Shown here piece by piece: positions 52,325 to 61,516 of a stretch of 64,000 nt of DNA. The stretch spans positions 186,001-250,000 of the forward strand of contig NZ_FODT01000007.1 of assembly GCF_900110435.1 (NCBI RefSeq), read 5' to 3'. Position 1 is the stretch's first letter; each line of letters starts with the position of its first letter. The notes beneath the pieces are model-generated. The model was not told the DNA's origin. It worked only from the letters and a program-made list of their open reading frames with translations, and ran no database searches. This DNA is from Rhodopseudomonas pseudopalustris (GTDB taxonomy: Bacteria > Pseudomonadota > Alphaproteobacteria > Rhizobiales > Xanthobacteraceae). The position numbers and the translations under genes were made by a program.

Positions 52325-53236
52325 ATGGAAACGCGGGCGAATTACTTCCTGATCGGCACTTTCACCCTGGCGGTGATCGCCGCGGCGTTCGGCTTCGTGC
52401 TGTGGTTCCAAAGTCTTCATTCCACCAAGGCGCGCAGCCCCCTGCGGGTGGTGTTCGAAGGCGCGGCCTCGGGCCTGCGCAACGGCGGCAGCGTCAATTT
52501 CAACGGCGTTCGGGTCGGCGAGGTGATTTCGGTCAAGCTCGACAATCCGAAGCGCGTGGTGGCGCTGGCGATGGTCGAGAACACCGCGCCGATCCGCAAG
52601 GACACGCTGGTCGGGCTCGAGTTCCAGGGCCTGACCGGGGTCGCGGCGATTTCGCTGAAGGGCGGACTGGATTCCGCCCCGCCGGTACCGCTCGACGAGG
52701 ACGGCGTGCCGGTGCTGACCGCCGACCCCGAGCTGCTGATGGATATCTCGGAATCGGTGAAGGCGACGCTGCGCAACCTCAACAAGGTCGTCGCCGAAAA
52801 TGCCGAAACAGTGAAGGAGTCGCTGTCGAACCTGCAGACCTTCACCGCCAGTCTGGCGCGCAGCTCGGACAAGATCGACAGCATCATGGTCAAGGTCGAC
52901 GGTGTGATCGGCAAGACCGACAGCGTGATGCAGGGGATCGACGCCTTGGCCGGCGGCAAGGACGGCGGCGAGCTGTTCCAGGCGGTCAAGTCGTTCCGGG
53001 AACTCGCCGACAACCTCGACAAGCGCTCCAACGCGCTGATCATCGACGGCCGCCGCACGCTGGTCGATATCAGCCGGGCGGTGAACAATCTCGACCGGAA
53101 CCCGACGCGTCTGTTGTTCGGGCCGAGCAACAACGCTGCGCAGGAGCAGGCGGCGCCGCCGCGCCTACAGGTCGCCCCGCCCACGGCCGCGCGCGCCGAA
53201 CAACCCCGCCCGCCGCGCCGGCGGGTGGCGCAGTAG
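52325..53236 (+). CDS. MlaD-type MCE-domain lipid-binding protein
   Basis: 303 residues from ATG 52325. One N-terminal membrane helix (about 5-27) anchors it; residues 40-115 are the MCE domain with FEGAASGLRNGGSVNFNGVR and EFQGLTGVAAISLKGG. The remainder is a coiled-coil-like helix and a Pro/Ala/Arg-rich tail. Six such subunits normally form a periplasmic ring on the MlaE-F transporter. No MlaC or auxiliary lipoprotein gene follows; the operon ends here at a repeat-rich gap. Confidence 0.92.
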   Translation: METRANYFLIGTFTLAVIAAAFGFVLWFQSLHSTKARSPLRVVFEGAASGLRNGGSVNFNGVRVGEVISVKLDNPKRVVALAMVENTAPIRKDTLVGLEFQGLTGVAAISLKGGLDSAPPVPLDEDGVPVLTADPELLMDISESVKATLRNLNKVVAENAETVKESLSNLQTFTASLARSSDKIDSIMVKVDGVIGKTDSVMQGIDALAGGKDGGELFQAVKSFRELADNLDKRSNALIIDGRRTLVDISRAVNNLDRNPTRLLFGPSNNAAQEQAAPPRLQVAPPTAARAEQPRPPRRRVAQ

Positions 53237-53323
53237 GCGCTGCGCCAATCAGCGGGCCGGGCGATGACTGACGTCACTGCCGGGTGTAGTTCGGGAGGTG
53301 CAGCCGCCGCACCAGCCCCTGTC

Positions 53324-53457
53324 GTCATCCCCCGCGGATCGGGGGATCCAGTATCGCAGAGCGCTGATGGTGACACGCGGCAGGTGCAGTTCACTTCGCC
53401 GTTTCGCAGCGCGAACGCTCTGGGATACTGGGTCGCCCGGTCGAGCCGGGAGATGAC
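53324..53457. repeat. Palindromic interspersed repeat with GTCATC/GATGAC ends
   Basis: GTCATCCCCCGC and GATCCAGTATC on the left are answered by GATACTGGGTC and GGGAGATGAC on the right. The ends are inverted, the middle unrelated. Confidence 0.65.
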
Positions 53458-53609
53458 GGGGCAGAGTGGGTGGCGAGGTCTGCCCCCATCTCAACGTCGA
53501 TCTGATTCAACTGTCAAACAGCCACGTCCCAAACAGCCACAATTTCGCGATCCCGCGGCGCTAAGCGCCCGGGGTTTGCTGCGGTCGCTTCGCCCTCTTT
53601 GGAAAGAGG

Positions 53610-53718
53610 GCGCGCGGAACGCCGGGTGCCCGATGCACCCGCGGCCTCGTGTGCAAAGTGAAAAAGCACACGAGTTAGAAACCACGGTTGCGCCGGAAAC
53701 ATCCGGCGTTCCGCGCGC
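53610..53718. repeat. 110-bp element with 16-bp terminal inverted repeats, copy 2
   Basis: Ends GCGCGCGGAACGCCGG (53610-53625) and its exact inverse (53703-53718). The interior CGGGTGCCCGATGCACCCGC and AAAGTGAAAAAGCACACGAG matches the element at 13061-13170 in the opposite orientation. Confidence 0.8.
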
Positions 53719-53988
53719 GTTGGGTTTTGTCGGCTTGCTCCGCGACGGGGCCCCCGGCGGCCGGTCCGTGCGTAGGACCACCGTTGTGAGGACTGACGAA
53801 CCCCAGAGCTGCGCCCCGACAAGGGCGCAGATGTGGCTCTGCCTCGTGGCGCGAAGGCGATCGCGCCGGGACCTCGCGGTTTGGGCCGCCATCGCCGCGG
53901 TGTGGTCGTCAGCCTGCTTCGCGCGCCCGATTACTCGACCGCACTCCCCTGCATCGAACACCGCGGCGTCGCCACCGCATCCCGCCCC

Positions 53989-54030
53989 GCGTCCGTGACG
54001 ATCGCGAGCCGCCCCTCTCGGTGAGGCGGG
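53989..54030. repeat. 42-bp interspersed repeat
   Basis: GCGTCCGTGACGATCGCGAG then CCGCCCCTCTCGGTGAGGCG. Near-identical copy at 55321-55362 and an inverted diverged copy at 12761-12806. Confidence 0.7.
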
Positions 54031-54104
54031 ATGAGCGAGGTATATGATCCTATAGGAATTTTGTCAAGGGACCGGTGGCTTGTACGGCGGGTTTTGTCAG
54101 CCCT

Positions 54105-55100
54105 TCAACGAATGCAGATGAACACCGAAGACCTGAAGTCCTTCGATTTATGGTCGAAACTATGAATTTCGCTTGCGATTTCGACCTTGTGTGAAACTCG
54201 CTGCGACATAAAGGGGAGCGACTTACTACTCCCGCAATGAGTTGGTTTCGCTGATGGGTAATAAATCATCCTGCCGTTTTCAGTCTCGGAGAGATGACGC
54301 CCATCCAGCGACGTCCGCACCAGTCGCTGCGCCCCCTTGTCGCAACACTCCATGTTTCCGCTGAAAACAACATGGTCGACGCCGCCGCTGTCGATCGACC
54401 ACGCAATGACCTCCGGCCCTTCACTTGCCGGCTCTTTGATCGTGATCCGCCTGGTGCCGGTAATCGTTCCAGCAAAGACGCCTTCGTGTCGATTTCGGTC
54501 GAGATCGTAGACGCTCCACGCGATCCAGATATCATTATCAATATGGGCTGGCGGAGTTGCGTAGATGAATTTCCTCGGATCGGCCGGAATGACTTCAACC
54601 GGCGATGAGCAGGCGTGACCGCTGATATCGATCACGCCGAGCCCGCCGCCCTGGTTCGCCTCCGTGCGGACGATTAGCTTCGACGTAGGACCAGCCCGGA
54701 TGAAGCGTGGATAGGTGAAACGGCCCGTGAGGTGACAGATCAGCGATGAATCGAGAGTTTTCAAATCGACCCGGTAAACGAAAAGGTCGCTGCTATGGTG
54801 GGAAGTGGCGACCAGCAACGATCCGTCCCTCTCCGATAATGCGGGAGCAGAGTGGTCGTCTGGGGTGTCATAGCGATGAATGGTCGCTCGTCGAGAGACC
54901 TTCTTGTCGTCTATTCGGACGACCTCGATGCCGCCGCTGCCTGTCGCATAGCCGGCAAAGATAGCTCGATCGGCCTCGACTGCCGGCGGTGAGTTGAAAT
55001 GCAGAATGGATGCAGAGGAACTGAGATCAATTCGTTCGGCAGAGCAGGTGGATGTTGCCACGAAGAAAACGATCAGAGACGCCACCATCGTCTTAAACAC
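54105..55100 (-). CDS. Exported BNR-like beta-propeller protein, unknown function
   Basis: 331 residues. A signal peptide covers residues 1-21 (MVASLIVFFVATSTCSA). The remainder has repeated beta-type segments with short hydrophobic strands, such as DDHSAPALSERDGSLLVATS and FTYPRFIRAGPTSKLIV, which resemble the BNR_4 propeller family found in some polysaccharide lyases and carbohydrate-binding proteins. No catalytic residues are recognisable. Its base composition is AT-richer than flanking genes and it is framed by repeats on both sides, suggesting insertion. Assignment to a propeller is by appearance only. Confidence 0.65.
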   Translation of the reverse strand: MFKTMVASLIVFFVATSTCSAERIDLSSSASILHFNSPPAVEADRAIFAGYATGSGGIEVVRIDDKKVSRRATIHRYDTPDDHSAPALSERDGSLLVATSHHSSDLFVYRVDLKTLDSSLICHLTGRFTYPRFIRAGPTSKLIVRTEANQGGGLGVIDISGHACSSPVEVIPADPRKFIYATPPAHIDNDIWIAWSVYDLDRNRHEGVFAGTITGTRRITIKEPASEGPEVIAWSIDSGGVDHVVFSGNMECCDKGAQRLVRTSLDGRHLSETENGRMIYYPSAKPTHCGSSKSLPFMSQRVSHKVEIASEIHSFDHKSKDFRSSVFICIR

Positions 55101-55474
55101 TTCAGAGATCCAATCTGCGATTATGAGTTAATGTGATGGCCTCACGGTTCCGGATTAGGTATTTCGTGCGCAATATAAGCGCAACCGGAAAGTACGAAAA
55201 TCAGATATGCGAAAGAAACGGTGTGGAGGTGACATTTGAAGTTGCGCGCGGGAGCCATCTGAAAATTGCGCGCGACAGCGCCCCCCCGGCCGACGCCAAG
55301 CAGCGTCCACCGCTCCCGCCGCGTCCGTGACGGTCGCGAGCCGCCCCTCTCGGTGAGGCGGAGTGCTGTGGCAGTAATCCTAGATTGGAAGCTTGGCGAT
55401 TGGCGTTTGAATTCGGCGTCGCAGAGAGGCGGACGCGGACTGTTGGGAGTTCGGCCGATCCAAACCCGCAGCCG
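55101..55474. other. Intergenic region with a repeat copy
   Basis: 374 bases containing the presumed promoter of the BNR-like gene, an AT-rich part, and the 42-bp repeat at 55321-55362. No gene is supported here. Confidence 0.5.
55321..55362. repeat. 42-bp interspersed repeat, second copy
   Basis: Same sequence as 53989-54030 in the same orientation, differing at one or two bases, 1.3 kb away on the other side of the BNR-like gene. Confidence 0.7.
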
Positions 55475-57949
55475 TCATTGTCGCGGCGTGGCGGCGCTGC
55501 GAAGCTTGAGGATCACCTCCGCAAGCTCTTTGTCATCCGGCGTGACGATGGCGAGCTGCTCGGCATAACCGAGCGCCGCCGGAGCATCGCCGGCCATCTG
55601 GGTGAACGATACGAGGGCCCGAAGAATCTCGGGATTGTTAGGATGGGTGCGGAGGGCGCCCTTGAGGACGGTCATGGCTTCTGCGCGGCGGCCGCTGGAA
55701 TGCAGCGCAACAGCGTAGACATAAGGGTAACGCGGCTGCTCCGGCTCGAGATCCGTCGCGCGCTGCAATTCGCCGAGCGCGTCGTCGGGCCGCTTCAGGC
55801 GCGTCAGATTGAGGCCCAGCGCGTGATGCAGCGCCGCATCCCGCGGAGAAACCGCCAATGCGGCGCGAAGGACAATTTCGCCCTCGCTGTCCCGGCCGCG
55901 CTGCCGATAGAGGTCACCGAGGTTGATCGCGGCCGTGGCGTATTGTGGGCTCAGACTGAGCGCCGCCCTGTATTCGGCCTCAGCCTCGGACATCAGGCCG
56001 CGCTGCGTCAGAAAATTTCCAAGCATGGTCCGGGCTTCCGGACGCTCGGCATTGGCGCGTTGCGCATCGACAAATTCAGAGGCCGCACGATCGAATGCCA
56101 CTCGGTCCCGTTCTGGCTGGCTTGCGGTCGGCACCGCCGCCAGCAGCGCTGCCGCCCTGATCCGGACCCCGCGGACAGGATCGGACAACAACGGGGACGC
56201 GAAGGGCCAGAGCTGACCGACGGGAACGTTGTCCAACATGTCGAGCGCACCGATCCGCACGATCGGATCAGGATCGGCGAGAGCGGCTCGGGTCATCGTG
56301 ACATGCGCGGCCGAGACGCGCGAGCCCAGTTCGCCAAGCGCGCTGGCGCGAACCACGGCGGGCGCCTGGCGATCCGCCGCGAGCACAGATAGCAGCGCGG
56401 CAGCATTGACCTGGTCGGTGCGGGCGGCATGAAATGCCGCTGCGTAAGACCGCAAGTCCTTGCGGACCGGGCCGTACCATCGTTCGACGGCTGCCGCCGA
56501 CCACTGTGGCGACTTGTCCTGATGACAGTCGTTGCAGGCATTCGGGGTCCCGAGCGTGACGGAAAGATCAGGGCGCGGAATTCTGAACGCGTGATCGTGC
56601 CTGACATCGATCACCATATAGGTCCGGGTCGGCATGTGGCACGAGATGCAGGTCGGCGCCCGGTCGATCGCGGCGTGGCGGCGATGGTCCACGCCGGCAT
56701 ATTTGTCGGACGCGTGACATTGCAGGCAGACGCCTTCGCCGGCGAGGCGCAGCTTGCCGCTGTGCGGCTCGTGGCAGTCGCTACAAGTCACGCCGGCGGC
56801 AAACATCCTGCTTTGCCTGAAAGGGGTGTAGTTATACGCCTCCTCGTTGTCCCGGATCTGGCCGTCGGCATGGTAGGTGTTGCGCGCAAGCGCTTCGACG
56901 GCATGGGTTTGCGACAAGGATCGCCCCGGTATCCAGTTCTCGTCGAAGCCGGCCCGGCGGGCGTGACAGAGACCGCAGGTTTCGACCTCCTTGCGTAGCG
57001 TTGCCGGGGCTGCCGAGCGTTGCGTGTTCCCGCTTCGTGGGTCCATCGGCCAAATGATGCCTTGGCGTTCGTCGAAACGAACCAGCAATCCCTTACTGGT
57101 GTCTCGCCGCCGGCCGAACGGCCACCAACTGTGCTGATCGCGCGCCCAGGCGGCGTGACGCGAGCCCTGCCCATGACAGGCTTCGCAGCCGACGCTGATC
57201 TCCGCCCAGGTCGTCGCGAAACGATCCGTTCTGGCGTCGTAATTCTTGCGCAGTCCGGTCGAGTGACACTCCGCGCACATGAAATTCCAGTTCTGGTTCA
57301 GCTTGGTCCAGTGGAGGATATCGTCGTGCCGGATTTCCTCATGGGGTGAGAGGTGAAACCAGTGCTGGCCGCCCTTGTCCTGCGGTCTCGCGTCCCAGGC
57401 GAGCGGCAATGCCTGCAGGCGTCCGTCGGAGAATTCGACCAGGTATTGCTGCAAGGGATCGATACCGAATGTATACTTCACCTCGAACACCGCCAGCTTG
57501 CCGCCGGCACCATCGGTCTCGACCCAAAACTTGCCGTCCTTGCGGAAGAAGCGGGAGCGCGAGCCGTAGTAGTCGACGCTTGCATCGTTGAAATTGCCGA
57601 GCACGGTCCGGTCGGTGGCGTGCTGCATAGCGGCCTTGTGCTGCGATGTACTCCACGAATTTGCTTCGGTTTGGTGACAGCCAGCGCATGTTTCGCTGCC
57701 GACGAAGGTTGCAGCGGCTTCGGTTTGACGGGTGGGAGTGAACTCGCCACGCTTTGAAAACTGGAATCCGACCGCGAGTGCTGCGAACCCGATCATGACT
57801 GCCGTCGCGACCAAGATGCGGCGTGTCGTGGGGAGCAGGGCCTTCAGTCCGCGAGGAACCGTCTCCCGCCGCGCCGCCGGCACAATCACCTGCGCCGTGT
57901 CCTTGCGGGATCCACCTTTGCTCCGGGTTCTCCGTCGTCTGCGTACCAA
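55475..57949 (-). CDS. Octahaem cytochrome c with C-terminal HEAT/TPR repeats
   Basis: 824 residues. A basic cytoplasmic N-terminus and one membrane helix (44-62) anchor a periplasmic domain with eight CxxCH haem motifs beginning at residues 88, 225, 255, 325, 389, 408, 434 and 472. The first (GSETCAGCHQTE) and the C-terminal pair CISCHMP / CNDCHQD resemble the cytochrome c554 superfamily. From about 520 to 620 lie HEAT-like helices and from about 625 to 815 TPR units (SLSPQYATAAINLGDLYRQ). It probably conducts electrons and docks a partner protein through the TPRs. No dedicated reductase lies nearby; the substrate is unknown. Divergent or isolated from neighbours. Confidence 0.9.
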   Translation of the reverse strand: MVRRRRRTRSKGGSRKDTAQVIVPAARRETVPRGLKALLPTTRRILVATAVMIGFAALAVGFQFSKRGEFTPTRQTEAAATFVGSETCAGCHQTEANSWSTSQHKAAMQHATDRTVLGNFNDASVDYYGSRSRFFRKDGKFWVETDGAGGKLAVFEVKYTFGIDPLQQYLVEFSDGRLQALPLAWDARPQDKGGQHWFHLSPHEEIRHDDILHWTKLNQNWNFMCAECHSTGLRKNYDARTDRFATTWAEISVGCEACHGQGSRHAAWARDQHSWWPFGRRRDTSKGLLVRFDERQGIIWPMDPRSGNTQRSAAPATLRKEVETCGLCHARRAGFDENWIPGRSLSQTHAVEALARNTYHADGQIRDNEEAYNYTPFRQSRMFAAGVTCSDCHEPHSGKLRLAGEGVCLQCHASDKYAGVDHRRHAAIDRAPTCISCHMPTRTYMVIDVRHDHAFRIPRPDLSVTLGTPNACNDCHQDKSPQWSAAAVERWYGPVRKDLRSYAAAFHAARTDQVNAAALLSVLAADRQAPAVVRASALGELGSRVSAAHVTMTRAALADPDPIVRIGALDMLDNVPVGQLWPFASPLLSDPVRGVRIRAAALLAAVPTASQPERDRVAFDRAASEFVDAQRANAERPEARTMLGNFLTQRGLMSEAEAEYRAALSLSPQYATAAINLGDLYRQRGRDSEGEIVLRAALAVSPRDAALHHALGLNLTRLKRPDDALGELQRATDLEPEQPRYPYVYAVALHSSGRRAEAMTVLKGALRTHPNNPEILRALVSFTQMAGDAPAALGYAEQLAIVTPDDKELAEVILKLRSAATPRQ

Positions 57950-58445
57950 CTGTGAGGCTCTTCAGCGTTGCGGTCGTCGAAACGATGATCAAACGGTTCA
58001 CTCGCATGATCAGGCCTTATGCTTGAGCCCGCCGTCAAGTTGGGCGGAAGCGTCCGGCCGAACAGCCTTGGCGGTCACAGTCGGACACTGCTCATCGCGG
58101 CTCCTGGGGCAGGATGAGTTGTCTTCGAGCTGTCATCAGTTCCAGTCTGCTCTATCCGGCTCCGGCTTGCTGTCACCGCATGACTCTTCCCAAAACCGGC
58201 GTCGAGGTTTCGGGATCATGCACTAGAGCTTTTCCGGTTCTGATCAAATCAGAACCGGAGCTCTCACTTTTTGTTCTGACGCGTTTTCTTCACGCGAACC
58301 GGTTTCCACTTCGCTCGAAAACGCACTAACGAGGACGAAGGGGCGAACAGTCTAGCTCCGAAGCTTGATCTGGATCAAATACGGCGACCGGATTGAAGCT
58401 GAACCTGCGCAAAATCAAAACGTCGGAAGAGCGGAGGAGTCGACC
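57950..58445. other. Intergenic region containing an interspersed repeat
   Basis: About 500 bases upstream of the octahaem gene. Besides its presumed promoter it contains only the palindromic element 58225-58324; no RNA or coding sequence was recognised. Confidence 0.5.
58225..58324. repeat. Composite palindromic repeat
   Basis: A first hairpin, AGAGCTTTTCCGGTTCTGAT with ATCAGAACCGGAGCTCT, is followed by a second with arms GCGTTTTCTT and GAAAACGC around GCGAACCGGTTTCCACTTCG. The right half recurs at 46416-46461. I recall the unit as abundant in rhizobial genomes. Confidence 0.7.
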
Positions 58446-58690
58446 ATGAGAGTGTTGAGCGAATAGCATCGGCGCTTCTGGCGGCGGTGTCCGTTGCCGT
58501 AACTACTCAGCATGGCCATGCAGCGGTCGTGTATTGCCAATAGGTGAGCTATCCCGCCGGCTGTATCGTGAGGCCGGGCGTGGTGTTGCGGCCCCGGCCG
58601 GTCGCGCGAGCCGTGGTGAGGCCGGGCGTCGGCGTGGTCGGAACGCCGATGAACCGTGGCGGCCCGGTCAATCGGGTCGGCAGACGCTGA
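58446..58690 (+). pseudogene. Decayed gene for a small exported Arg/Pro/Val-rich protein
   Basis: From ATG 58446 (after GGAGGAG-like sequence at 58432-58438) five codons read MRVLS, then the frame hits TAG. Adding one base near 58461 opens a frame that reads IASALLAAVSVAVTTQHGHA, a clear signal peptide, then VVYCQ, an in-frame TAG (58535-58537), then VSYPAGCIVRPGVVLRPRPV and ending GTPMNRGGPVNRVGRR with TGA at 58688-58690. Two lesions, a one-base deletion and an amber codon, therefore interrupt an otherwise intact small secreted protein. Similar intact proteins are, from memory, common in this genus. Confidence 0.7.
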
Positions 58691-58762
58691 CTCGATTCTG
58701 GATGCCGGTGGCTCGAGACAACCCTGTTTGTTGTGGCGTAGCAGTCTTCGTTGGAGGACACC

Positions 58763-61246
58763 ATGAAGCGATTGGCTTTGAAGCGATTGGTTTCGGTTGT
58801 TGCGCCACTGTCGTTGCTGGCATCGTTGTTGCTGGCGTCATGGATCGGCTACGCAAGCGCCCAGCAGGCGGCTCCGATCGACCCGGCTCCGATCAACCCA
58901 TCGATGCCCACCGATCGCTCGGTATTGCCGATTCCTGAACCGCAATACCCGCACAGCACGGTATTCGACGTCCGCAACGCAACGCCACCGCCGCGGTTCG
59001 AAGTCAAGGCTCCGGCGGGCGCGCCGAACGTGGTCATCGCTCTGATCGACGATATGGGGTTTGGCCAATCCAGCGCATTCGGCGGACCCGTCAGGATGCC
59101 GACAGTCGAGGGCCTCGCCAATCAGGGACTCCGCTACAATGAGTTTCACACCACGGCGCTTTGCTCGCCGACACGCGCCGCGCTGCTCAGCGGACGCAAT
59201 CACCACATCAACAACATGGGCTCGATTACGGAAACGGCGACTTCGTTTCCCGGGCAAACCGGGCAGCGCCCGAACAGCGTGGCATCGGTCGCAGAGATTC
59301 TGCGGCTGAACGGCTACAGCACCGCCCACTTCGGCAAGAACCACGAAACCGCGGCGTGGGAGGTCAGTCCGTCCGGTCCGACCGACCGCTGGCCGACGCG
59401 TCAAGGGTTCGACAAGTTCTACGGATTCATGGGGGGCGAGACCAACCAATGGGCGCCCCTTCTGTATGACGGTACGGCCCAGGTCGAACTACCAAAAGAC
59501 CCGAACTATCATTTTATGACCGACATGACGAATCATGCGGTCGACTGGATGAAGTCGCAGAAGGCGCTGACGCCGGACAAGCCGTTCTTCATCTACTTCG
59601 CGCCCGGCGCCACACACGCGCCGCATCAGGTGCCGAAGGAATGGATCGCTAAATACAAAGGCAAATTCGATCAGGGCTGGGACCAGCTTCGCGAAGAGAC
59701 CCTGGCGCGGCAGATCAGGCTCGGCGTGGTGCCGGCCGGCACCAAGCTCGCCCCGAAGCCCGAGCCGATCAAGGATTGGGCCACGCTGAACGCAGACGAG
59801 AAGAAGCTGTTCGCGCGCCAGATGGAAGTCTTCGCCGGTTTCGGCGAATACGCCGACACCGAAATCGGCCGTCTGATCGAGGCCATCAGGCAAACGGGTC
59901 AGCTCGACAATACGCTGATCTTCTACATCGTCGGCGACAACGGCGCGAGCGCTGAAGGCGGCATGAACGGCCTGTTCAACGAGATGACCTATTTCAATGG
60001 CGCTCAGGAAACCGTTCAGGATGTTCTGAAGCACTACGACGAGCTGGGCGGCCCTAACACCTATGGCCACTATGCAGCCGGTTGGGCGATTGCAGGCGAT
60101 ACGCCGTTCACCTGGACCAAGCAGGTGGCCTCCAGCTATGGCGGTACCCGTAACGGCATGGTGATCCACTGGCCCAAGGGCATCGCCGCAAAGGGTGAGG
60201 TGCGCTCGCAATGGCATCACGTCATCGATGTCGTGCCCACAATTCTCGAAGCGGCGAGTTTGCCGGAGCCGAGCGCCGTCAACGGCACGCTTCAACTGCC
60301 GATCGTCGGCAACAGCATGGTGTATACGTTCGCCGACCCGAAAGCGGCGAGCACGCACAAGACCCAGTACTTTGAGATCTTCGGCAATCGCGCGATCTAC
60401 AGCGATGGATGGCTGGCCGGAACGGTTCACCGAGCGGCATGGGAAACCAAGCCCCGCAGGGCGCTCGAACAGGATGTCTGGGAACTCTACGATACGCGGT
60501 CGGATTTCAGCCTCGTCAACGATCTGGCGGCGACGAATCCCGACAAGCTGAAGGAGTTGCAGGATCTGTTCATGAAGGAGGCGGAGAAGAACTCCGTCCT
60601 GCCGCTCGACGATCGAACCCTGGAGCGCACCAACGCAGCTCTGGTCGGACGCCCGGATCTGATGGCCGGTCGAACCACGCTGACGGTTTACGAGGGAATG
60701 ATCGGGATGTCTGAAAACGTCTTCATCAATCTCAAGAACCGGTCTCACACGGTCACCGCCGTGGTGGATGTTCCGAAGGCCAACGCCAACGGCGTCCTGA
60801 TGGCCCAGGCCGGGCGATTTGGCGGCTGGAGCCTGTATGTGAAGAACGGCAAACCGGTTTACACCTACAACTGGCTCGGCCTGAAACGGTTCAGTATCGC
60901 CGGCAAACAGCCGATACCGGCCGGCAAAGCAACGATCCGTTTCGAGTTCGTCTACGACGGCGGGGGGCTCGGAAAGGGCGGCCTTGGCACCCTTCTGGTC
61001 AACGGAAAACCCGCTGCTTCAGGTCGCATCGATCAGACCCAATGCTGCTTCTATTCGGCCGACGAAGGCGCCGATGTCGGCGCCGACGAAGGAACGCCCG
61101 TGACCGAAGACTACAAGTCGCCGTTCAAATTCACCGGAAAGATCTCGTCAGTGACGATCGAGCAGAAAGAGATGAAGAAGACCGAAAGCGAGGACGCCGT
61201 TCAGGCTCGCAAGGCGGCGCTGTTGAAGAAGGGACTGTCGGATTGA
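58763..61246 (+). CDS. Large periplasmic arylsulfatase-like sulfatase
   Basis: 827 residues from ATG 58763. A signal peptide (1-33, ending YASAQ) directs it to the periplasm. The sulfatase active site is complete at the motif level: LIDDMGFG (94-101) for the metal and C134-SPTRAALLSGR, the C-x-P-x-R sequence whose cysteine is converted to formylglycine. HTTALCSPTR and YIVGDNGASAEGG add further metal ligands. After the sulfatase domain (to about 560) a C-terminal beta-rich domain of about 220 residues may help binding. It would release sulphate from an ester for sulphur supply. It needs a formylglycine-generating enzyme, which is not in this window. Confidence 0.92.
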   Translation: MKRLALKRLVSVVAPLSLLASLLLASWIGYASAQQAAPIDPAPINPSMPTDRSVLPIPEPQYPHSTVFDVRNATPPPRFEVKAPAGAPNVVIALIDDMGFGQSSAFGGPVRMPTVEGLANQGLRYNEFHTTALCSPTRAALLSGRNHHINNMGSITETATSFPGQTGQRPNSVASVAEILRLNGYSTAHFGKNHETAAWEVSPSGPTDRWPTRQGFDKFYGFMGGETNQWAPLLYDGTAQVELPKDPNYHFMTDMTNHAVDWMKSQKALTPDKPFFIYFAPGATHAPHQVPKEWIAKYKGKFDQGWDQLREETLARQIRLGVVPAGTKLAPKPEPIKDWATLNADEKKLFARQMEVFAGFGEYADTEIGRLIEAIRQTGQLDNTLIFYIVGDNGASAEGGMNGLFNEMTYFNGAQETVQDVLKHYDELGGPNTYGHYAAGWAIAGDTPFTWTKQVASSYGGTRNGMVIHWPKGIAAKGEVRSQWHHVIDVVPTILEAASLPEPSAVNGTLQLPIVGNSMVYTFADPKAASTHKTQYFEIFGNRAIYSDGWLAGTVHRAAWETKPRRALEQDVWELYDTRSDFSLVNDLAATNPDKLKELQDLFMKEAEKNSVLPLDDRTLERTNAALVGRPDLMAGRTTLTVYEGMIGMSENVFINLKNRSHTVTAVVDVPKANANGVLMAQAGRFGGWSLYVKNGKPVYTYNWLGLKRFSIAGKQPIPAGKATIRFEFVYDGGGLGKGGLGTLLVNGKPAASGRIDQTQCCFYSADEGADVGADEGTPVTEDYKSPFKFTGKISSVTIEQKEMKKTESEDAVQARKAALLKKGLSD

Positions 61247-61297
61247 GCAGCAGTTCTGGAATGACGAAGGAGAGGCTTCGTCGACTGTTCGTCGTCG

Positions 61298-61331
61298 GTA
61301 GCCCGGGTGTTGCTGCACTCGTCCGGGCTAC
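61298..61331. repeat. Short REP-like hairpin
   Basis: GTAGCCCGG and CCGGGCTAC face each other across about 16 bases, 50 bases after the sulfatase gene. Confidence 0.45.
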
Positions 61332-61443
61332 GGTTTCGTGCGCTTTTGCTCGCGATGGGAAAGTAGTGGGAGCATCGCTTCGTTCACCCAAGCGGTGATC
61401 CGAGCAACTCCAATGGCGGTTGGTCGTGCTCGGCAAAAAAAGA

Positions 61444-61470
61444 AAAGCGGAGGCCAGAGGCCTCCGCTTT
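61444..61470. terminator. Bidirectional rho-independent terminator
   Basis: A perfect 12-bp stem (61444-61455 with 61459-61470) with a three-base loop, AAA on one side and TTT on the other, between the convergent sulfatase and coiled-coil genes. Confidence 0.88.
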
Positions 61471-61516
61471 GTCGTTGTTAGTTAAGTCCCGTCGCCGGAT
61501 CGGGCAGGGCGCTCGT

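Larger units (their letters stand above)
53237..54104. other. Gene-free repeat cluster
   Basis: About 870 bases without a credible gene. It contains the palindromic unit 53324-53457, copy 2 of the 110-bp element (53610-53718) and a copy of the 42-bp repeat (53989-54030) followed by an AT-rich TATATGATCCTATAGG stretch. Long open frames on the minus strand merely read through these repeats. Confidence 0.65.

Noticed and set aside
53491-53961. 156-residue open frame on the minus strand
   Set aside because: It reads through the 110-bp dispersed repeat and other repeat sequence, with no ribosome site or recognisable domain; a similar spurious frame occurs across the other copy at 13061.
58535-58537. 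Recoded UAG (readthrough) in the small exported-protein gene
   Set aside because: The same gene also carries a frameshift near its start, so decay is the simpler reading.
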